DNA of 64,000 nucleotides from Mycobacterium sp. NS-7484 (lineage in GTDB: Bacteria > Actinomycetota > Actinomycetes > Mycobacteriales > Mycobacteriaceae). The notes under the pieces were generated by a model that ran no database searches, was not told where the DNA came from, and worked only from the letters and a program-made list of their open reading frames with translations. Every line of letters begins with the position of its first letter. Positions within the stretch are counted from its first letter, which is position 1. Below, piece after piece: positions 45,369 through 55,212 of the stretch. Location: contig NZ_MBEJ01000035.1 in assembly GCF_001953975.1 (NCBI RefSeq), positions 1 through 64,000 of the forward strand, written 5' to 3'. The position numbers were made by a program, and so were the translations under genes.

Positions 45369-45701
45369 TCAGAGCGCGTCGGAAAGCTCGCGTAGCAGTG
45401 CCGCCTTGCCCTTGGCGCCGACGATGCGCTTCACCGGCTGACCGTCCTTGAACAGGATCATGGTCGGGATCGACACCACCTGGAAATCACGTGCGGTGAC
45501 CGGGTTGGCATCCACGTCGAGCTTGGCCACGCGCAGCTCACCGGCCTTCTCGCCGGCGATCTCCTCCAGGACGGGGGCAACCATCTTGCAGGGCCCGCAC
45601 CAGGTGGCCCAGAAGTCCACCAGCACCGGGGTGCTGCTGCTCAGAACGTCGTTGGAGAACGAATCGTCGGTGACCGTAACTGTTGCGTTGTCCGCACTCA
45701 T
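45369..45701 (-). CDS. trxA: Thioredoxin
   Basis: A 110-residue thioredoxin fold with active site WCGPC and the cis-Pro loop VSIPT. It reduces protein disulfides using electrons from TrxB, whose gene lies 32 bases upstream on the same strand. Corresponds to TrxC of M. tuberculosis by position. Confidence 0.97.
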   Translation of the reverse strand: MSADNATVTVTDDSFSNDVLSSSTPVLVDFWATWCGPCKMVAPVLEEIAGEKAGELRVAKLDVDANPVTARDFQVVSIPTMILFKDGQPVKRIVGAKGKAALLRELSDAL

Positions 45702-45733
45702 GGAGCTCTCCTGTCGTCGAAAACTGTTGGGGG

Positions 45734-46669
45734 TCAGCTGTTGTCAGCGAGCCAACGCTCGGTGTCGATGGCCGCTGAACAACCGCTGCCCGCGGCGGTG
45801 ATGGCCTGGCGGTAGGTGTGGTCGACAAGGTCGCCGGCGGCGAAGACACCGTCGAGCGTGGTGGCCGTGGTACGGCCGTTCACCTTCACGTAGCCCTCGT
45901 CGTCGAGTTCTATCTGGCCTCGGACGAGCCCCGATCGCGGATCGTGACCGATCGCCACGAACACGCCGGTGACGTCGAGCTTGGATTCCTCACCGGTGAC
46001 GGTGTTGCGCAGCCGCACCCCGGTCACCTTCGGATCGCCCTCGATCTGGGTGATCTCGGTGTTGGTCAGGAAGGTGATCTTCTCGTTGGCGCGGGCGCGT
46101 TCCAGCATGATCTTGGAGGCACGGAACTCGTCGCGGCGGTGCACCAGCGTGACCGAGCTGGCGAAGCGGGTGAGGAAGGTGGCCTCCTCCATCGCCGAGT
46201 CACCGCCGCCGACCACGATGATGTCCTGGTCACGGAAGAAGAAGCCGTCACAGGTGGCGCAAGTGCTCACGCCCATGCCGGTCAACGCTTCCTCGCCGGG
46301 CACACCGAGGTGCCGCGCCGCGGCGCCCATCGCCAGGATCACCGAGCGGGCCTGGTGGGTCTCGTCGCCGACGGTGACCGTCTTGACGGGGCCGGTGAGG
46401 TCGACGGCGTCGACATCCTCCATGCGCAGGTCGGCGCCGAAGCGCAGGGCCTGCTCCCGCATCTCGTCCATGAGCTCGGGGCCGGTGATGCCCTCACGGA
46501 AGCCGGGGTAGTTCTCCACCTCGGTGGTGGTCATCAGCGCGCCGCCGAACTGCGTGCCCTCGAACACCAGCGGCTTGAGCTGGGCGCGGGCGGCGTAGAT
46601 GGCCGCGGTGTAACCGGCCGGGCCGGAACCGATGATGATGACGTCGTGAACCGTCGCTGAGGTGGACAT
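45734..46669 (-). CDS. trxB: Thioredoxin reductase
   Basis: A 311-residue flavoenzyme. FAD motif [14 protein letters not shown], redox centre [13 protein letters not shown] motif [12 protein letters not shown], and the C-terminal FAD motif [15 protein letters not shown]. It passes electrons from NADPH to thioredoxin. Located between the SigM/anti-sigma pair and trxA, and SigM is known to control thiol-stress functions in relatives. Confidence 0.97.
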   Translation of the reverse strand: MSTSATVHDVIIIGSGPAGYTAAIYAARAQLKPLVFEGTQFGGALMTTTEVENYPGFREGITGPELMDEMREQALRFGADLRMEDVDAVDLTGPVKTVTVGDETHQARSVILAMGAAARHLGVPGEEALTGMGVSTCATCDGFFFRDQDIIVVGGGDSAMEEATFLTRFASSVTLVHRRDEFRASKIMLERARANEKITFLTNTEITQIEGDPKVTGVRLRNTVTGEESKLDVTGVFVAIGHDPRSGLVRGQIELDDEGYVKVNGRTTATTLDGVFAAGDLVDHTYRQAITAAGSGCSAAIDTERWLADNS

Positions 46670-46750
46670 GTAGGCCTTTCTGCCGTTCTCGGCACGGGTT
46701 GCAACGTCAGCCTAGGCCGGATCTGTTCCCAGGCGAGCGCGTAGGTCACA

Positions 46751-47494
46751 CTACGGACTTCTCACCGGGCGGTTGAGCACGGTCCGGGCCAGCAACCCGG
46801 CACGACCACCGTCGCAGTCGGCGGCCACGACGAGCGCGACAGCGGCAGACGGCGCCCCGTCCGCGGCCGGCAACAGCATCAGCACCCCGCGCCGGCCGGC
46901 GACGTCGTGTGGCCGGGCGCCCAGAATCTGCACCCCGGGCGGGTAACCGAGCGCTTGCAGGCACGCCGCGCGGTGCTGCGGGTCGCCCAGTGGGCCCAGG
47001 TCCGCCGGCGCCGACAGCAGTCCGAGGATCTGGGACTCGGGCAGGCCGATGTCGGTGCGCGGCGGTGACACGCTGATCCGGCCCACGCTGGTCAACGTCG
47101 ACGTCGTCGTCGCCGGTGGCCGCAGCAACATCAGGCTGCCGATCACGATCGCCACCACGGCCGCAACCGCCCCGGTGGCCGCAGCCACCAACTTCCAGCG
47201 CCGGGTGCCCGCAGTCCCCGGCGCGGCCCGCAGTGCCTCGGACAGGCGGGCGCTGACCTCCTCGGGAACCTCCGGAGCTGACGCCGAATCGGTGCCGAGC
47301 GCACGCACCTCCCGGCGCACCCGGTCGAGGGCGGACAAGATCTCCCTGGCTTCGGGGCCGGCCTGCGGATCGGTGCGCACCCGCCGGCGCACCTGCGCGG
47401 CGGTGGCGTCGTCGAGCAGCCCGGCCTGCAGGTCCGCGAGCAGCTCAGCAGGAATCGGACCGTCCGACGGCACTCGGGGCGTGCTGCCGTTCAT
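46751..47494 (-). CDS. Anti-sigma-M factor (RsmA-like)
   Basis: A 247-residue membrane protein from ATG 47494, lying 50 bases inside the 3' end of sigM. The N-terminal cytoplasmic helical domain (PAELLADLQAGLLDDATAAQVRRRV) has no zinc HxxxCxxC motif. One membrane helix at about 100-124 and an exterior domain follow. Position and layout match the anti-sigma partner of SigM (Rv3912). It would bind SigM until an envelope signal releases it. Confidence 0.85.
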   Translation of the reverse strand: MNGSTPRVPSDGPIPAELLADLQAGLLDDATAAQVRRRVRTDPQAGPEAREILSALDRVRREVRALGTDSASAPEVPEEVSARLSEALRAAPGTAGTRRWKLVAAATGAVAAVVAIVIGSLMLLRPPATTTSTLTSVGRISVSPPRTDIGLPESQILGLLSAPADLGPLGDPQHRAACLQALGYPPGVQILGARPHDVAGRRGVLMLLPAADGAPSAAVALVVAADCDGGRAGLLARTVLNRPVRSP

Positions 47495-48095
47495 CGGCTT
47501 CAAAATACTGGAGCAGCCGGGCCAGCTTGGTCCTGGCGCGGGCACACCGGCTCTTCACGGTGCCCTCGGCCACCCCGAGCAGCCGCGCGGTCTCGGCCAC
47601 CGAGTAACCCTGCATGTCGACGGCCACCACGGCGGCGCGCTGCTCGACCGGCAGCTGCATGAGTGCCCGTTCGATCATGATGGCGGTGTCCACGCGCGGG
47701 GCCGGGTCGCCGGCGGGGTCACGCACGTGACACAGGTGGCCGAGTTCGTAGAGAGCCGCGGCGGGCTGGGTGCGTGACCGGCGCACCCGGTCCAGGCAGG
47801 CGTTGACGACGATGCGGTAGAGCCAGCTGCTGACGGCCGAGTCATAGCGGAACGACGCGGCCGTGCGATGCGCCGACAACAACGCATCCTGTACCGCGTC
47901 GTCGGCATCCTCATGGTGCCGGCTGGTCAGAAACGCCAAGCGGCGCAGCTGACGATGGTGCCGGTGGACGAGTTCCTCGAAGGCATACCGGTCTCCGGCG
48001 ACGTGGGCGGCGAGCAGTTCGGCGTCAGAGCGATCGGTCGCGTCGTGCTCCCGTATCTGCTCCACCGGCTTGCCGGTCCCCCCGAACCTTCCCAC
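47445..48095 (-). CDS. sigM: ECF RNA polymerase sigma factor SigM
   Basis: A 216-residue ECF sigma factor. Region 2 has FLTSRHHEDADDAVQDALLSAHRTAASF and the -10-reading SSWLYRIVVNACLDR; region 4 has LPVEQRAAVVAVDMQGYSVA followed by the HTH TARLLGVAEGTVKSR. It directs RNA polymerase to stationary/envelope-stress promoters and is held by the overlapping anti-sigma gene. Confidence 0.95.
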   Translation of the reverse strand: MGRFGGTGKPVEQIREHDATDRSDAELLAAHVAGDRYAFEELVHRHHRQLRRLAFLTSRHHEDADDAVQDALLSAHRTAASFRYDSAVSSWLYRIVVNACLDRVRRSRTQPAAALYELGHLCHVRDPAGDPAPRVDTAIMIERALMQLPVEQRAAVVAVDMQGYSVAETARLLGVAEGTVKSRCARARTKLARLLQYFEADERQHAPSAVGRSDSC

Positions 48096-48194
48096 ACGCT
48101 GAACTTAAACGCTGTCCGGTACCCACCTGGACACTTGTTTGCCCGCAGCGGCATAACCCCAGCTCACAGCGCTATGAGGGCTGTGGATGGGTTG

Positions 48195-51100
48195 TCAGGA
48201 GGCCGCTTTGATGGTGATCTCGGAGATATCCGTGCGGCTCTTGCCGTCCACGGTGCCCAGCGTCGAGATCCACACCAACACGTAGGACGTCGACGAGGCC
48301 TTGTCCACCGAGATGGTGTTTGAGCCGGGCTTCAGCGGGGTCGCCGGGGTCAGCTCGGTGGTGTCGGACAGCGACGACGGGGAGGCCGACTTCGCCGAGC
48401 GGATCTGCACCGACGTGCCGGTGCTGGTGACGTTGAGGGTGACCGAACCGATCACCGTCGGCTCGGGCAACTGCAGCATGAGCCCGACACCGTTCTTGAA
48501 GCCCGGGAACGGGGCCGGATCGGAGTACGTGTCGGTGGACCACGCGGTGCTGGAGTTCCCGTCGATGGCCTGCCCGGCGGTGGCCGGTGAATCGGCCTCG
48601 CCCTCGGGTGAAAAGACCGTCGCCCGAACGGGTTTCACGGTGCTTCCGGCAGCGGCCGAGGAACTGTCCGGGCTTTCCTCACTGCTCGCCGAGGGGGCAT
48701 TCAGGCCGAGTTCGTCGCGGTTGAGGCCGCCGCCCACATCACCGAAGATGCGGTTGAGGATCGAGGCCAGCACCAGCAGCGCCACCAGGATGACGGCCGC
48801 GGCCACGCTGACCCCGATGATCAGGCCCTTGCGCCGCCGGGCCTCGGCGGCCTCGTGCTCCTCCGGGGTCTCGTGCGCGCGGACCGGGGCGGCCGGGGCC
48901 GGAGCCTCCTCGAACGAACCCATCAACTCGGTCCGGTCGGCGATCGCGGTGGCCTGCTGCAGCAGGTTCAAAAGCGTTGGGGCGCTGCGAATTCCACCAC
49001 CGGGCTGGACAGCACGAGCGGCGGCAGCCGAGATCTGGAACGGGATGTCGCGATCCACCGCGCGCGGTTCGACCGGCTGCCCGGCCTGATCCAGGGCCGC
49101 CGGTTCCAGGCCACTGCGCGACCCCGATTCCTTCAGCGGCCAGCGGTTGACCAGCAGTGCGTACAGTGCGGCACCGATGCCGCGGATGTCGTCGTCGGGC
49201 GTGGCGTCCGGCATGGTGGCCGGGAAGGCAAGCGCCACATCGCCTTCGATGCTGACTCGAACCCGGCTCGGATGATCGATGGACAGGGCCACGCCGGCTC
49301 GGTGGGCCGCCTCGGCAGCCGCGGCCAGCGACTGGATGGCCCGGGCCCCACCGACGGGGGAGGGCGACGTGTCGGCCACCTCGGCCAGTGAACCGCCGCG
49401 GATCCACTCCGAGACGATCAGCCCACCCGAGCCACTGTGCGCCACATCCAGCACCCGGGCGATGCCGGGGACGTCGATGCGGCTGAGTTTGAGGGTGCGC
49501 GAAAGGATTTCCTGCACTTGCGCGTCGGACATGGTGGCGTCCGGGTCGACGAAGGTCAACGCCACCTGGCGATCCAGTGCGGTGTCGAGGGCCTGCCAGA
49601 ACTGCAGGTGCGGTGGGCCGCCGTGGAATACCAGCAACCGGTAGCGCCCGTCGGCGATCGTCGCCCCGGGGATCAGGTGCACATCGTCGTCTTCCGGCTC
49701 CAACGCGGCCTCGCGCGGCGCGGCGAACGAGATGGGTTCGCGGGTCGGGTCACCACCGAAGTCGGTGACCGGGCGAGCTGTTCCGTTCGACCGGCCGCCG
49801 GGCTCGGAAGAGATCACCGACGTGGCGCCCTCCTCGGACGACGTGGTCGACGGTTCCTCCGGCGCGACGTCCGGCTCGAACTCGTCGGGCTGGAAATCGT
49901 CGGCACTCGGCCGCGGCAGCTTCGTCGTCTCGCTCGTCATCTCGGAGGTGGAGGTGGCGTTCCGTGCCGAGCCGTCCGCAGATTCGTCGGTCACCGGTGA
50001 TCCTTTCCGCATCCCCACCCCGGCAACACCCGCCGGGGTCCCGCCTCCGGCGGCTGCCGGGCTTGACGGCCACCGATCAGGAGAAGAATTCCTCTGATCA
50101 GGGTACGTGACGGGCGCCGCAGGGTGCGGCGCGACGGGCGGCGTAATTGTTTGCACGGCTACCGTTCCGGTCGCCGAGGGGGTGGCTTGCCCCCGTCCCA
50201 GTCGACGGCGCACGAGCGCCAGCACCGACTGGGCTTCGGGAACACGGGCCGCGAGCATGACACCGGCGATGATCGGCAGCATGATCAGCCCCAGCACGAG
50301 CAGGCGCAGGATCGAGCCCCCGGCGCCGCCATGCGTGGTCAGTGACTCCAGGCCCAGCAGCTGGTCGGCCGTGTGCGCCACCAGACTGGCGAGCAGCGAG
50401 CCCGCCAGTGTCACCAGGATCGTGCGGATCACGGTGTCACGCAGCATCCGCCCACCGCGGGGACGCAGGTTGGACTTCAACAGCAGATGCCCCACCACCG
50501 CGCCGGCGAGGAATCCCAGGCCGTTGGCCAGGCCGAGGTATCCGGCCACCATGTTGGCGTTGTCGGTCAGATGTGGCACCGCGACGGAGGCGACGATCTT
50601 GACGGTGGTGATCACCACGATGATGAAGATCGGGGTCCACGGCTTTTCGCGCGCGTAGAACACCCGCAGCTGCAGCAGCACGAGCGCATAGGGAATGAGC
50701 GTGAACGACGAGAGGGTGATCGCCATCCCCAGGTAACCCGCGTCCGAGGCGCTGAAGTTTCCGTAGGCGAACAGCGCGCTGCCGATCGCCGGGCCGCCGA
50801 CGGTCATCATCGCCACGACCGGGATGAGCGTCACCATGGTCAGCCGGGTGGCCAGGGAGAAATCGTCGAGCACGGCGGGCACGTTGTCGGCCGCGGCGTT
50901 GCGGCTCAACCGCGGCATCACCACGGTGAGCACCGTGACGCCGATCATCCCGAACGGCAGCATCAACACCAGCCAGGTGTAGTTGTAGATGGCCGGCCCG
51001 GTGTCGGCCGCGCCGCTGGCGATCTGGTTGCCGACGATCAGGCCGACCTGGCTGATCAGCACGTAGAGCACCATCGCCGCGGCCATGGCGCCGAACTTCT

Positions 51101-51899
51101 TGAGCCGGGCGTCGATGCCCCACAGCGGGCGCAAGCTGACCCGTTCGGCCCGGATCGCCACGAACAGCACCGCGGCCTGGGCGACCACGCCCAGCGTGGT
51201 GCCGATGCCCAGGACCAACAGCTTGGCCGTGCCCATGTGCGGCGGATCGATCGAGAACTCTCCGGGCACCAGGACGAAAACTCCCAGCGTCACGATCGCC
51301 ACCACGTTGTTGACCACCGGAGCCCACGCCGGCGGCCCGAACACGTTGCGGGTGTTGAGGATCGCCATGAAGACCGACGACAACCCGTAGAACAGCACCT
51401 GCGGCAACAGCAGGTAGGCGAACGCGGTGGTCAGCGGGTTGTTGACCTTCGGGTCACTGCCGAGCATGAGCCGCACCAACAGCGGCGCACACAGCACCGA
51501 CAGCACGGTGGTGACCAGCAGCAGCGTGGTGGCCAGCGTCACCAGCCGACGGATGAAGGCGGTGCCACCGTCGGCGTCGTCACGTTCGGCGCGGGCCAGC
51601 ACCGGAACGAAGATCGCGGTGAAGGTGGCTTCCAGAACCAACGCGGCCACCATGTTGGGCAGCTGGTTGGCCACCGAGAACGAACTGGTCAGCGCCCCGC
51701 CGAGCAGGGCCATCAGCAGCACGAACCGGAAGAAGCCGGTGATGCGTGAGATCAGGGTGGCAAAGGCCATGCCCCACGACCGGGACACCACCGCGGCGTC
51801 GGACAGTTCGGCGCGCCCGGCCGGTCGGGCCGGGCCGGTGGCGTGCGGAATCCGCGGCGGGCCCGGCCGGCGGGCCGGGTGCTGGTCGGGCGAGGTCAT
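48195..51899 (-). CDS. murJ: Lipid II flippase MurJ fused to a pseudokinase and extracellular domain
   Basis: A 1234-residue protein from ATG 51899, overlapping the DUF6049 stop. The MATE/MVF membrane core (about 35-565, 14-15 helices; RITGFFRFVLLMALLG) flips lipid II. A disordered acidic stretch follows. The kinase-like domain at about 750-1015 lacks HRD and DFG (SIDHPSRVRV, ALAFPATM), so it cannot catalyse phosphotransfer. A helix at about 1023-1048 leads to an exterior discoidin-like domain. In relatives PknB phosphorylates the pseudokinase tail, which then recruits FhaA. Confidence 0.95.
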   Translation of the reverse strand: MTSPDQHPARRPGPPRIPHATGPARPAGRAELSDAAVVSRSWGMAFATLISRITGFFRFVLLMALLGGALTSSFSVANQLPNMVAALVLEATFTAIFVPVLARAERDDADGGTAFIRRLVTLATTLLLVTTVLSVLCAPLLVRLMLGSDPKVNNPLTTAFAYLLLPQVLFYGLSSVFMAILNTRNVFGPPAWAPVVNNVVAIVTLGVFVLVPGEFSIDPPHMGTAKLLVLGIGTTLGVVAQAAVLFVAIRAERVSLRPLWGIDARLKKFGAMAAAMVLYVLISQVGLIVGNQIASGAADTGPAIYNYTWLVLMLPFGMIGVTVLTVVMPRLSRNAAADNVPAVLDDFSLATRLTMVTLIPVVAMMTVGGPAIGSALFAYGNFSASDAGYLGMAITLSSFTLIPYALVLLQLRVFYAREKPWTPIFIIVVITTVKIVASVAVPHLTDNANMVAGYLGLANGLGFLAGAVVGHLLLKSNLRPRGGRMLRDTVIRTILVTLAGSLLASLVAHTADQLLGLESLTTHGGAGGSILRLLVLGLIMLPIIAGVMLAARVPEAQSVLALVRRRLGRGQATPSATGTVAVQTITPPVAPHPAAPVTYPDQRNSSPDRWPSSPAAAGGGTPAGVAGVGMRKGSPVTDESADGSARNATSTSEMTSETTKLPRPSADDFQPDEFEPDVAPEEPSTTSSEEGATSVISSEPGGRSNGTARPVTDFGGDPTREPISFAAPREAALEPEDDDVHLIPGATIADGRYRLLVFHGGPPHLQFWQALDTALDRQVALTFVDPDATMSDAQVQEILSRTLKLSRIDVPGIARVLDVAHSGSGGLIVSEWIRGGSLAEVADTSPSPVGGARAIQSLAAAAEAAHRAGVALSIDHPSRVRVSIEGDVALAFPATMPDATPDDDIRGIGAALYALLVNRWPLKESGSRSGLEPAALDQAGQPVEPRAVDRDIPFQISAAAARAVQPGGGIRSAPTLLNLLQQATAIADRTELMGSFEEAPAPAAPVRAHETPEEHEAAEARRRKGLIIGVSVAAAVILVALLVLASILNRIFGDVGGGLNRDELGLNAPSASSEESPDSSSAAAGSTVKPVRATVFSPEGEADSPATAGQAIDGNSSTAWSTDTYSDPAPFPGFKNGVGLMLQLPEPTVIGSVTLNVTSTGTSVQIRSAKSASPSSLSDTTELTPATPLKPGSNTISVDKASSTSYVLVWISTLGTVDGKSRTDISEITIKAAS

Positions 51900-54346
51900 C
51901 GAGACCGGTCCGAACTGCTCGGGTGCGGTGCGTCGGCGTCGGCGTCGTTGTTGAACGCCATGGCGACGTCGAGCGGGTCGGGATGCTCGCCCGGCGGGAT
52001 GAGGTCGGCCCGGTCGGGCTGGCCGCGGAAGCGGTGCCACAGCCGGCGGCCGGCCAGCGCCACCAGCACGGCGGCGGCCGAGAGCGTGATGAAGAACAGC
52101 ACCTTGCCGTAGGCATTGGAGTGCACCGACAACCGCACCGGCTCGCCCAGGGTCAGGCCATCGGGGGTCTGCAGGTTGACGTCCACGGCCACACGTTGGG
52201 TGAAGTGCACCTCGATCGGCACCCGCAGCGGCAGGTAGCCGGGCGGCAGCACGATCTCACCCATGTCGGTGACGGTCATGCCGGGCGGCGCGTCGACGTG
52301 CAGCCGTACCCGCACCGGCACCGGCAGGTCGTTGCGCAGCGCCAGTGGCAACGGACTGCGCTCGGTGGCCAGGGTGTAGGCGCCGCCCGGGTTGACGATC
52401 GTCACCGCGCCGAACATGTCGTTCACACTGCGGTTGACGGCGCCCAGCCGCTGTTCGGCCAACCCGTTCCGGGCTTCGGGGGGCACGGACTGACTCAGGG
52501 CGCGCAGCGTGTCCTCCCGCAGCGGAGCGGTGTACTGCATGCCGGTCAGCCCGGTGCGCTCGTCGGTGGCCAGCGCGGCGGTCAACCCCCACAGCCGGCC
52601 GACAACCGCGGCGATGCCGGTGTCGATGTTCTCGTCGATGCGGCCGCGCGGGTTGCCGAGGGTTTCCGGCGGCGGGGGCTGCAGCGGTTGCGGGGGCACC
52701 GCGTTGCTCTCGGCGATCAGCATCGGCAGCGGGCGTGGCACGGCCAGGCCGGCGTGGATCGTGGTGGCCACCGTGGTCAGGATGGCCTGCGCGTCGTCGG
52801 CGTCCAGCGACCACACCAGCGGCGGCATCAGGATCTGGGTCCGGGGCTGCTCGCTCGGGGTGAGACCGCGCCACAGCAGCGCGCCGAGAGCGTCTTGGCG
52901 CCGGGCGGTCTGCGAGTCATGGTGTACCGGGATGTCGAGCGACGGATCCAGGTACGACGGCGCCACCGGGTCGGTGCCGGCACCGGCGAGCGCGGCGCCG
53001 ACGGCGGGGTCGAAGCCGACCGCGACCACGTCCGGCCGGTACCGCACGGGCGTGACATCGGCGGTTTCGGGGGCGCCGGTCTCCGAGTCCTGTGCCGTGA
53101 TGTGCGCGGCGGCGATGGGCACGGTCTGGCCTTGGGCGGCCAGCAGGTCCAGTGCCGGGCGGGTGAGCGGACCGTCGCCCAGGATGCTGGCGCCGCGGAT
53201 CGAGGTGGTCCCCAGGATCTGGTCGACGATGTCGCCGGCGCCGTTGGTGGCGATGGCGCTCAAGCCCGGATCGCCCACCCGCTGCAGCGCGCTCAGATCG
53301 GCTTGGGCGTAGTTGGTCGGCGCCACGCACAGCCGCCCGGCCAGGGCCCGCAGCCGGTTGAGCCAGTTGATCGCCGCGTCCTGGCCCGCGCCGGGTCGCG
53401 TCGGTGTGCTGGGTCCGGTGTCTGGACCGTCGTTGACGACGTAGCCGCCGGTCATCGCGTTGACGGTGACCAGCAGGTCCGGGTCGACCGCCAGGCACAG
53501 GGTGGCCCGCATCTGCCCGCCGGAGTCCACGGTCGGACCGGTGGCGAAGTCGGCGGCCGAGAGCAGGGTGTCGAGCCGGCCGCCGGGGGCCAGCGAGGCC
53601 GCCAGGGTGTCGTCGACCAACCGCACCGGCGTGGTGCCGCCCGGGGCACCCGGGGCCAGCCGCGGCCGGTCGGCCAGCGGCCACAGCAAGGTCGTCCGCA
53701 CGGGCTGGGAGGTGTCGGGCGGGACCACCGAATTGAGCGTGTCCGCCGCCGACAGCGACTCGCCGTCGGAGCGCTCCGCGCCATCCGGTGGGACGCCGAG
53801 GACCGGCAACAGGAAGCGTGCGTCGTCGAGCCGGGCCGGTGCACCGTAATCCGGGGTGCCGTTGACGTTGATCAGCACCGGATAGACACCGGGTTCTCCG
53901 ATGCGCAGCGAGGGGCGGTCGCCGGCCCGTAAGGGATAGGACAGCGTGAAGCCGACGGATTCACCGCGCTGCATCTCCGGTGCCACCGTGATGAAGTCGG
54001 CCACCGGCTCGAACTGGTCGAGGTCTCCGGTGAGGTCGGTGCGCAGCTGGCTCGACGAGGTCACCGCGCTGGCGTGCTCCATCCGGATCACCACGTCGCG
54101 CACCGGGCGGTCACCGACGTTGAGCACGGCTCCGCTGACCGTCAGCACCGCGTCGCTGGTGGTGGTGACGACCTCGGGGGTGACCTTGTCGATGCGGATC
54201 TTCAGGAACGGCAGCGGGCTGGGTTCGCTCGCACCCGCCCGGGGCGCCAGGGTGGGCAGCGCCATCACCGACCACGTCGAGAACAGCATCACCACCGCTG
54301 CGAGCACCACTGTGCGCGCCAGGGCGGTCACGGTCCCTGTCCGCAT
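51896..54346 (-). CDS. DUF6049 membrane protein (Rv3909-type)
   Basis: An 816-residue exported protein. An N-terminal signal/anchor helix at about 9-30 precedes a long extracytoplasmic region with beta-sandwich and Rossmann-like parts. A C-terminal helix at about 745-765 precedes a basic cytoplasmic tail (RRLWHRFRG). It matches the conserved protein between murJ and the Nudix gene. Function is unknown, but coupling to murJ (ATGA) and essential-gene status in relatives imply a cell-wall role. Its start lies 18 bases inside the Nudix gene. Confidence 0.88.
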   Translation of the reverse strand: MRTGTVTALARTVVLAAVVMLFSTWSVMALPTLAPRAGASEPSPLPFLKIRIDKVTPEVVTTTSDAVLTVSGAVLNVGDRPVRDVVIRMEHASAVTSSSQLRTDLTGDLDQFEPVADFITVAPEMQRGESVGFTLSYPLRAGDRPSLRIGEPGVYPVLINVNGTPDYGAPARLDDARFLLPVLGVPPDGAERSDGESLSAADTLNSVVPPDTSQPVRTTLLWPLADRPRLAPGAPGGTTPVRLVDDTLAASLAPGGRLDTLLSAADFATGPTVDSGGQMRATLCLAVDPDLLVTVNAMTGGYVVNDGPDTGPSTPTRPGAGQDAAINWLNRLRALAGRLCVAPTNYAQADLSALQRVGDPGLSAIATNGAGDIVDQILGTTSIRGASILGDGPLTRPALDLLAAQGQTVPIAAAHITAQDSETGAPETADVTPVRYRPDVVAVGFDPAVGAALAGAGTDPVAPSYLDPSLDIPVHHDSQTARRQDALGALLWRGLTPSEQPRTQILMPPLVWSLDADDAQAILTTVATTIHAGLAVPRPLPMLIAESNAVPPQPLQPPPPETLGNPRGRIDENIDTGIAAVVGRLWGLTAALATDERTGLTGMQYTAPLREDTLRALSQSVPPEARNGLAEQRLGAVNRSVNDMFGAVTIVNPGGAYTLATERSPLPLALRNDLPVPVRVRLHVDAPPGMTVTDMGEIVLPPGYLPLRVPIEVHFTQRVAVDVNLQTPDGLTLGEPVRLSVHSNAYGKVLFFITLSAAAVLVALAGRRLWHRFRGQPDRADLIPPGEHPDPLDVAMAFNNDADADAPHPSSSDRSR

Positions 54347-55128
54347 CCGTTCGTGCGCCGGCGGGGCTGGGGTTGCGCAGATTCGTCGCGGCGGTGATTG
54401 CGGGTGTGCGAATGCGTCTGGGGCCGCCGCCGAGGTGCGCTGCGGGGCAGCGGCGGCAACGCGGCCGGCCCGTCGGTGTGCAGTTTGTCGATCAGTTCCC
54501 CGGCCACTTCCGCCAGCTTGCGTTCGTCGGCATAGGCCAGTCGGGACGACAGTTCGCGCAGCGGCACCCAGGCGACCTCGGTCACCTCGACATCGTCGTC
54601 GGACAGTTCGCCGCCCTGAAAGCGCATGAGGTAGTGGTGCACGGTCTTGTGTACTCGTCGGCCCTCGGTGACGAACCAGTAGTCGATGCTGCCCAGCGCG
54701 GCCAACACGTCACCGCGGATGCCGGTCTCTTCGGCGACTTCGCGGATCGCGGTCTGCTCGGCCGTCTCGCCGAGCTCGATGTGGCCCTTGGGCAGTGACC
54801 ACAGCATTCGCCCGCGCCGGTCGACCCGGCCGATCAAGGCCGCCACCTGGGTGTCCTTGGGACCGTCGATGCCGTCGATGACGAGGCCGCCGGCGGAGGT
54901 CTCGTGGACGGTGCGGAGCCGTTCCTGGGGACGACGCGGCCGCTTGTGCTGTTTGGATTGGTCACGTGGCGTCGGTGCGGGTGCCGCCGCGGCGATGGGC
55001 GCTTGGCCGGGCCGATCAGTGTCCGTGCCGTGATCGTCGGCCGGGGGACCCGCCGCCCTCTGTGCACGGCGACGGCCACGACGCCGACTGCGGCGCCGTC
55101 TTGGTTTGGCCTGTTCGCCGTCCGACAC
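54328..55128 (-). CDS. mutT4: Nudix hydrolase (MutT4-like)
   Basis: A 266-residue protein from the GTG reading [13 protein letters not shown], as in homologues. A basic Arg-rich N-terminus of about 75 residues is followed by the Nudix domain, with box [23 protein letters not shown] split here as [11 protein letters not shown] and REVAEETGI (GX5EX7REUXEEXGU intact). The C-terminus is a basic, His/Arg/Gln-rich tail. It hydrolyses nucleoside diphosphate derivatives; the true substrate is uncertain. Divergent from pcnA. Confidence 0.9.
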   Translation of the reverse strand: MSDGEQAKPRRRRSRRRGRRRAQRAAGPPADDHGTDTDRPGQAPIAAAAPAPTPRDQSKQHKRPRRPQERLRTVHETSAGGLVIDGIDGPKDTQVAALIGRVDRRGRMLWSLPKGHIELGETAEQTAIREVAEETGIRGDVLAALGSIDYWFVTEGRRVHKTVHHYLMRFQGGELSDDDVEVTEVAWVPLRELSSRLAYADERKLAEVAGELIDKLHTDGPAALPPLPRSAPRRRPQTHSHTRNHRRDESAQPQPRRRTNGCGQGP

Positions 55129-55212
55129 CCAAGCGATAGTAGCTGCCACGGGGTTGGCCTCCCGCCGCACTCGCCGGTTGTGACCAGACCGGGAGCATTA
55201 GGCTCATCGAAC

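Noticed and set aside
50373..53932. Plus-strand open frames opposite murJ and the DUF6049 gene
   Set aside because: His/Gln/Arg-rich artefacts of antisense codons; both minus-strand genes are clearly real.
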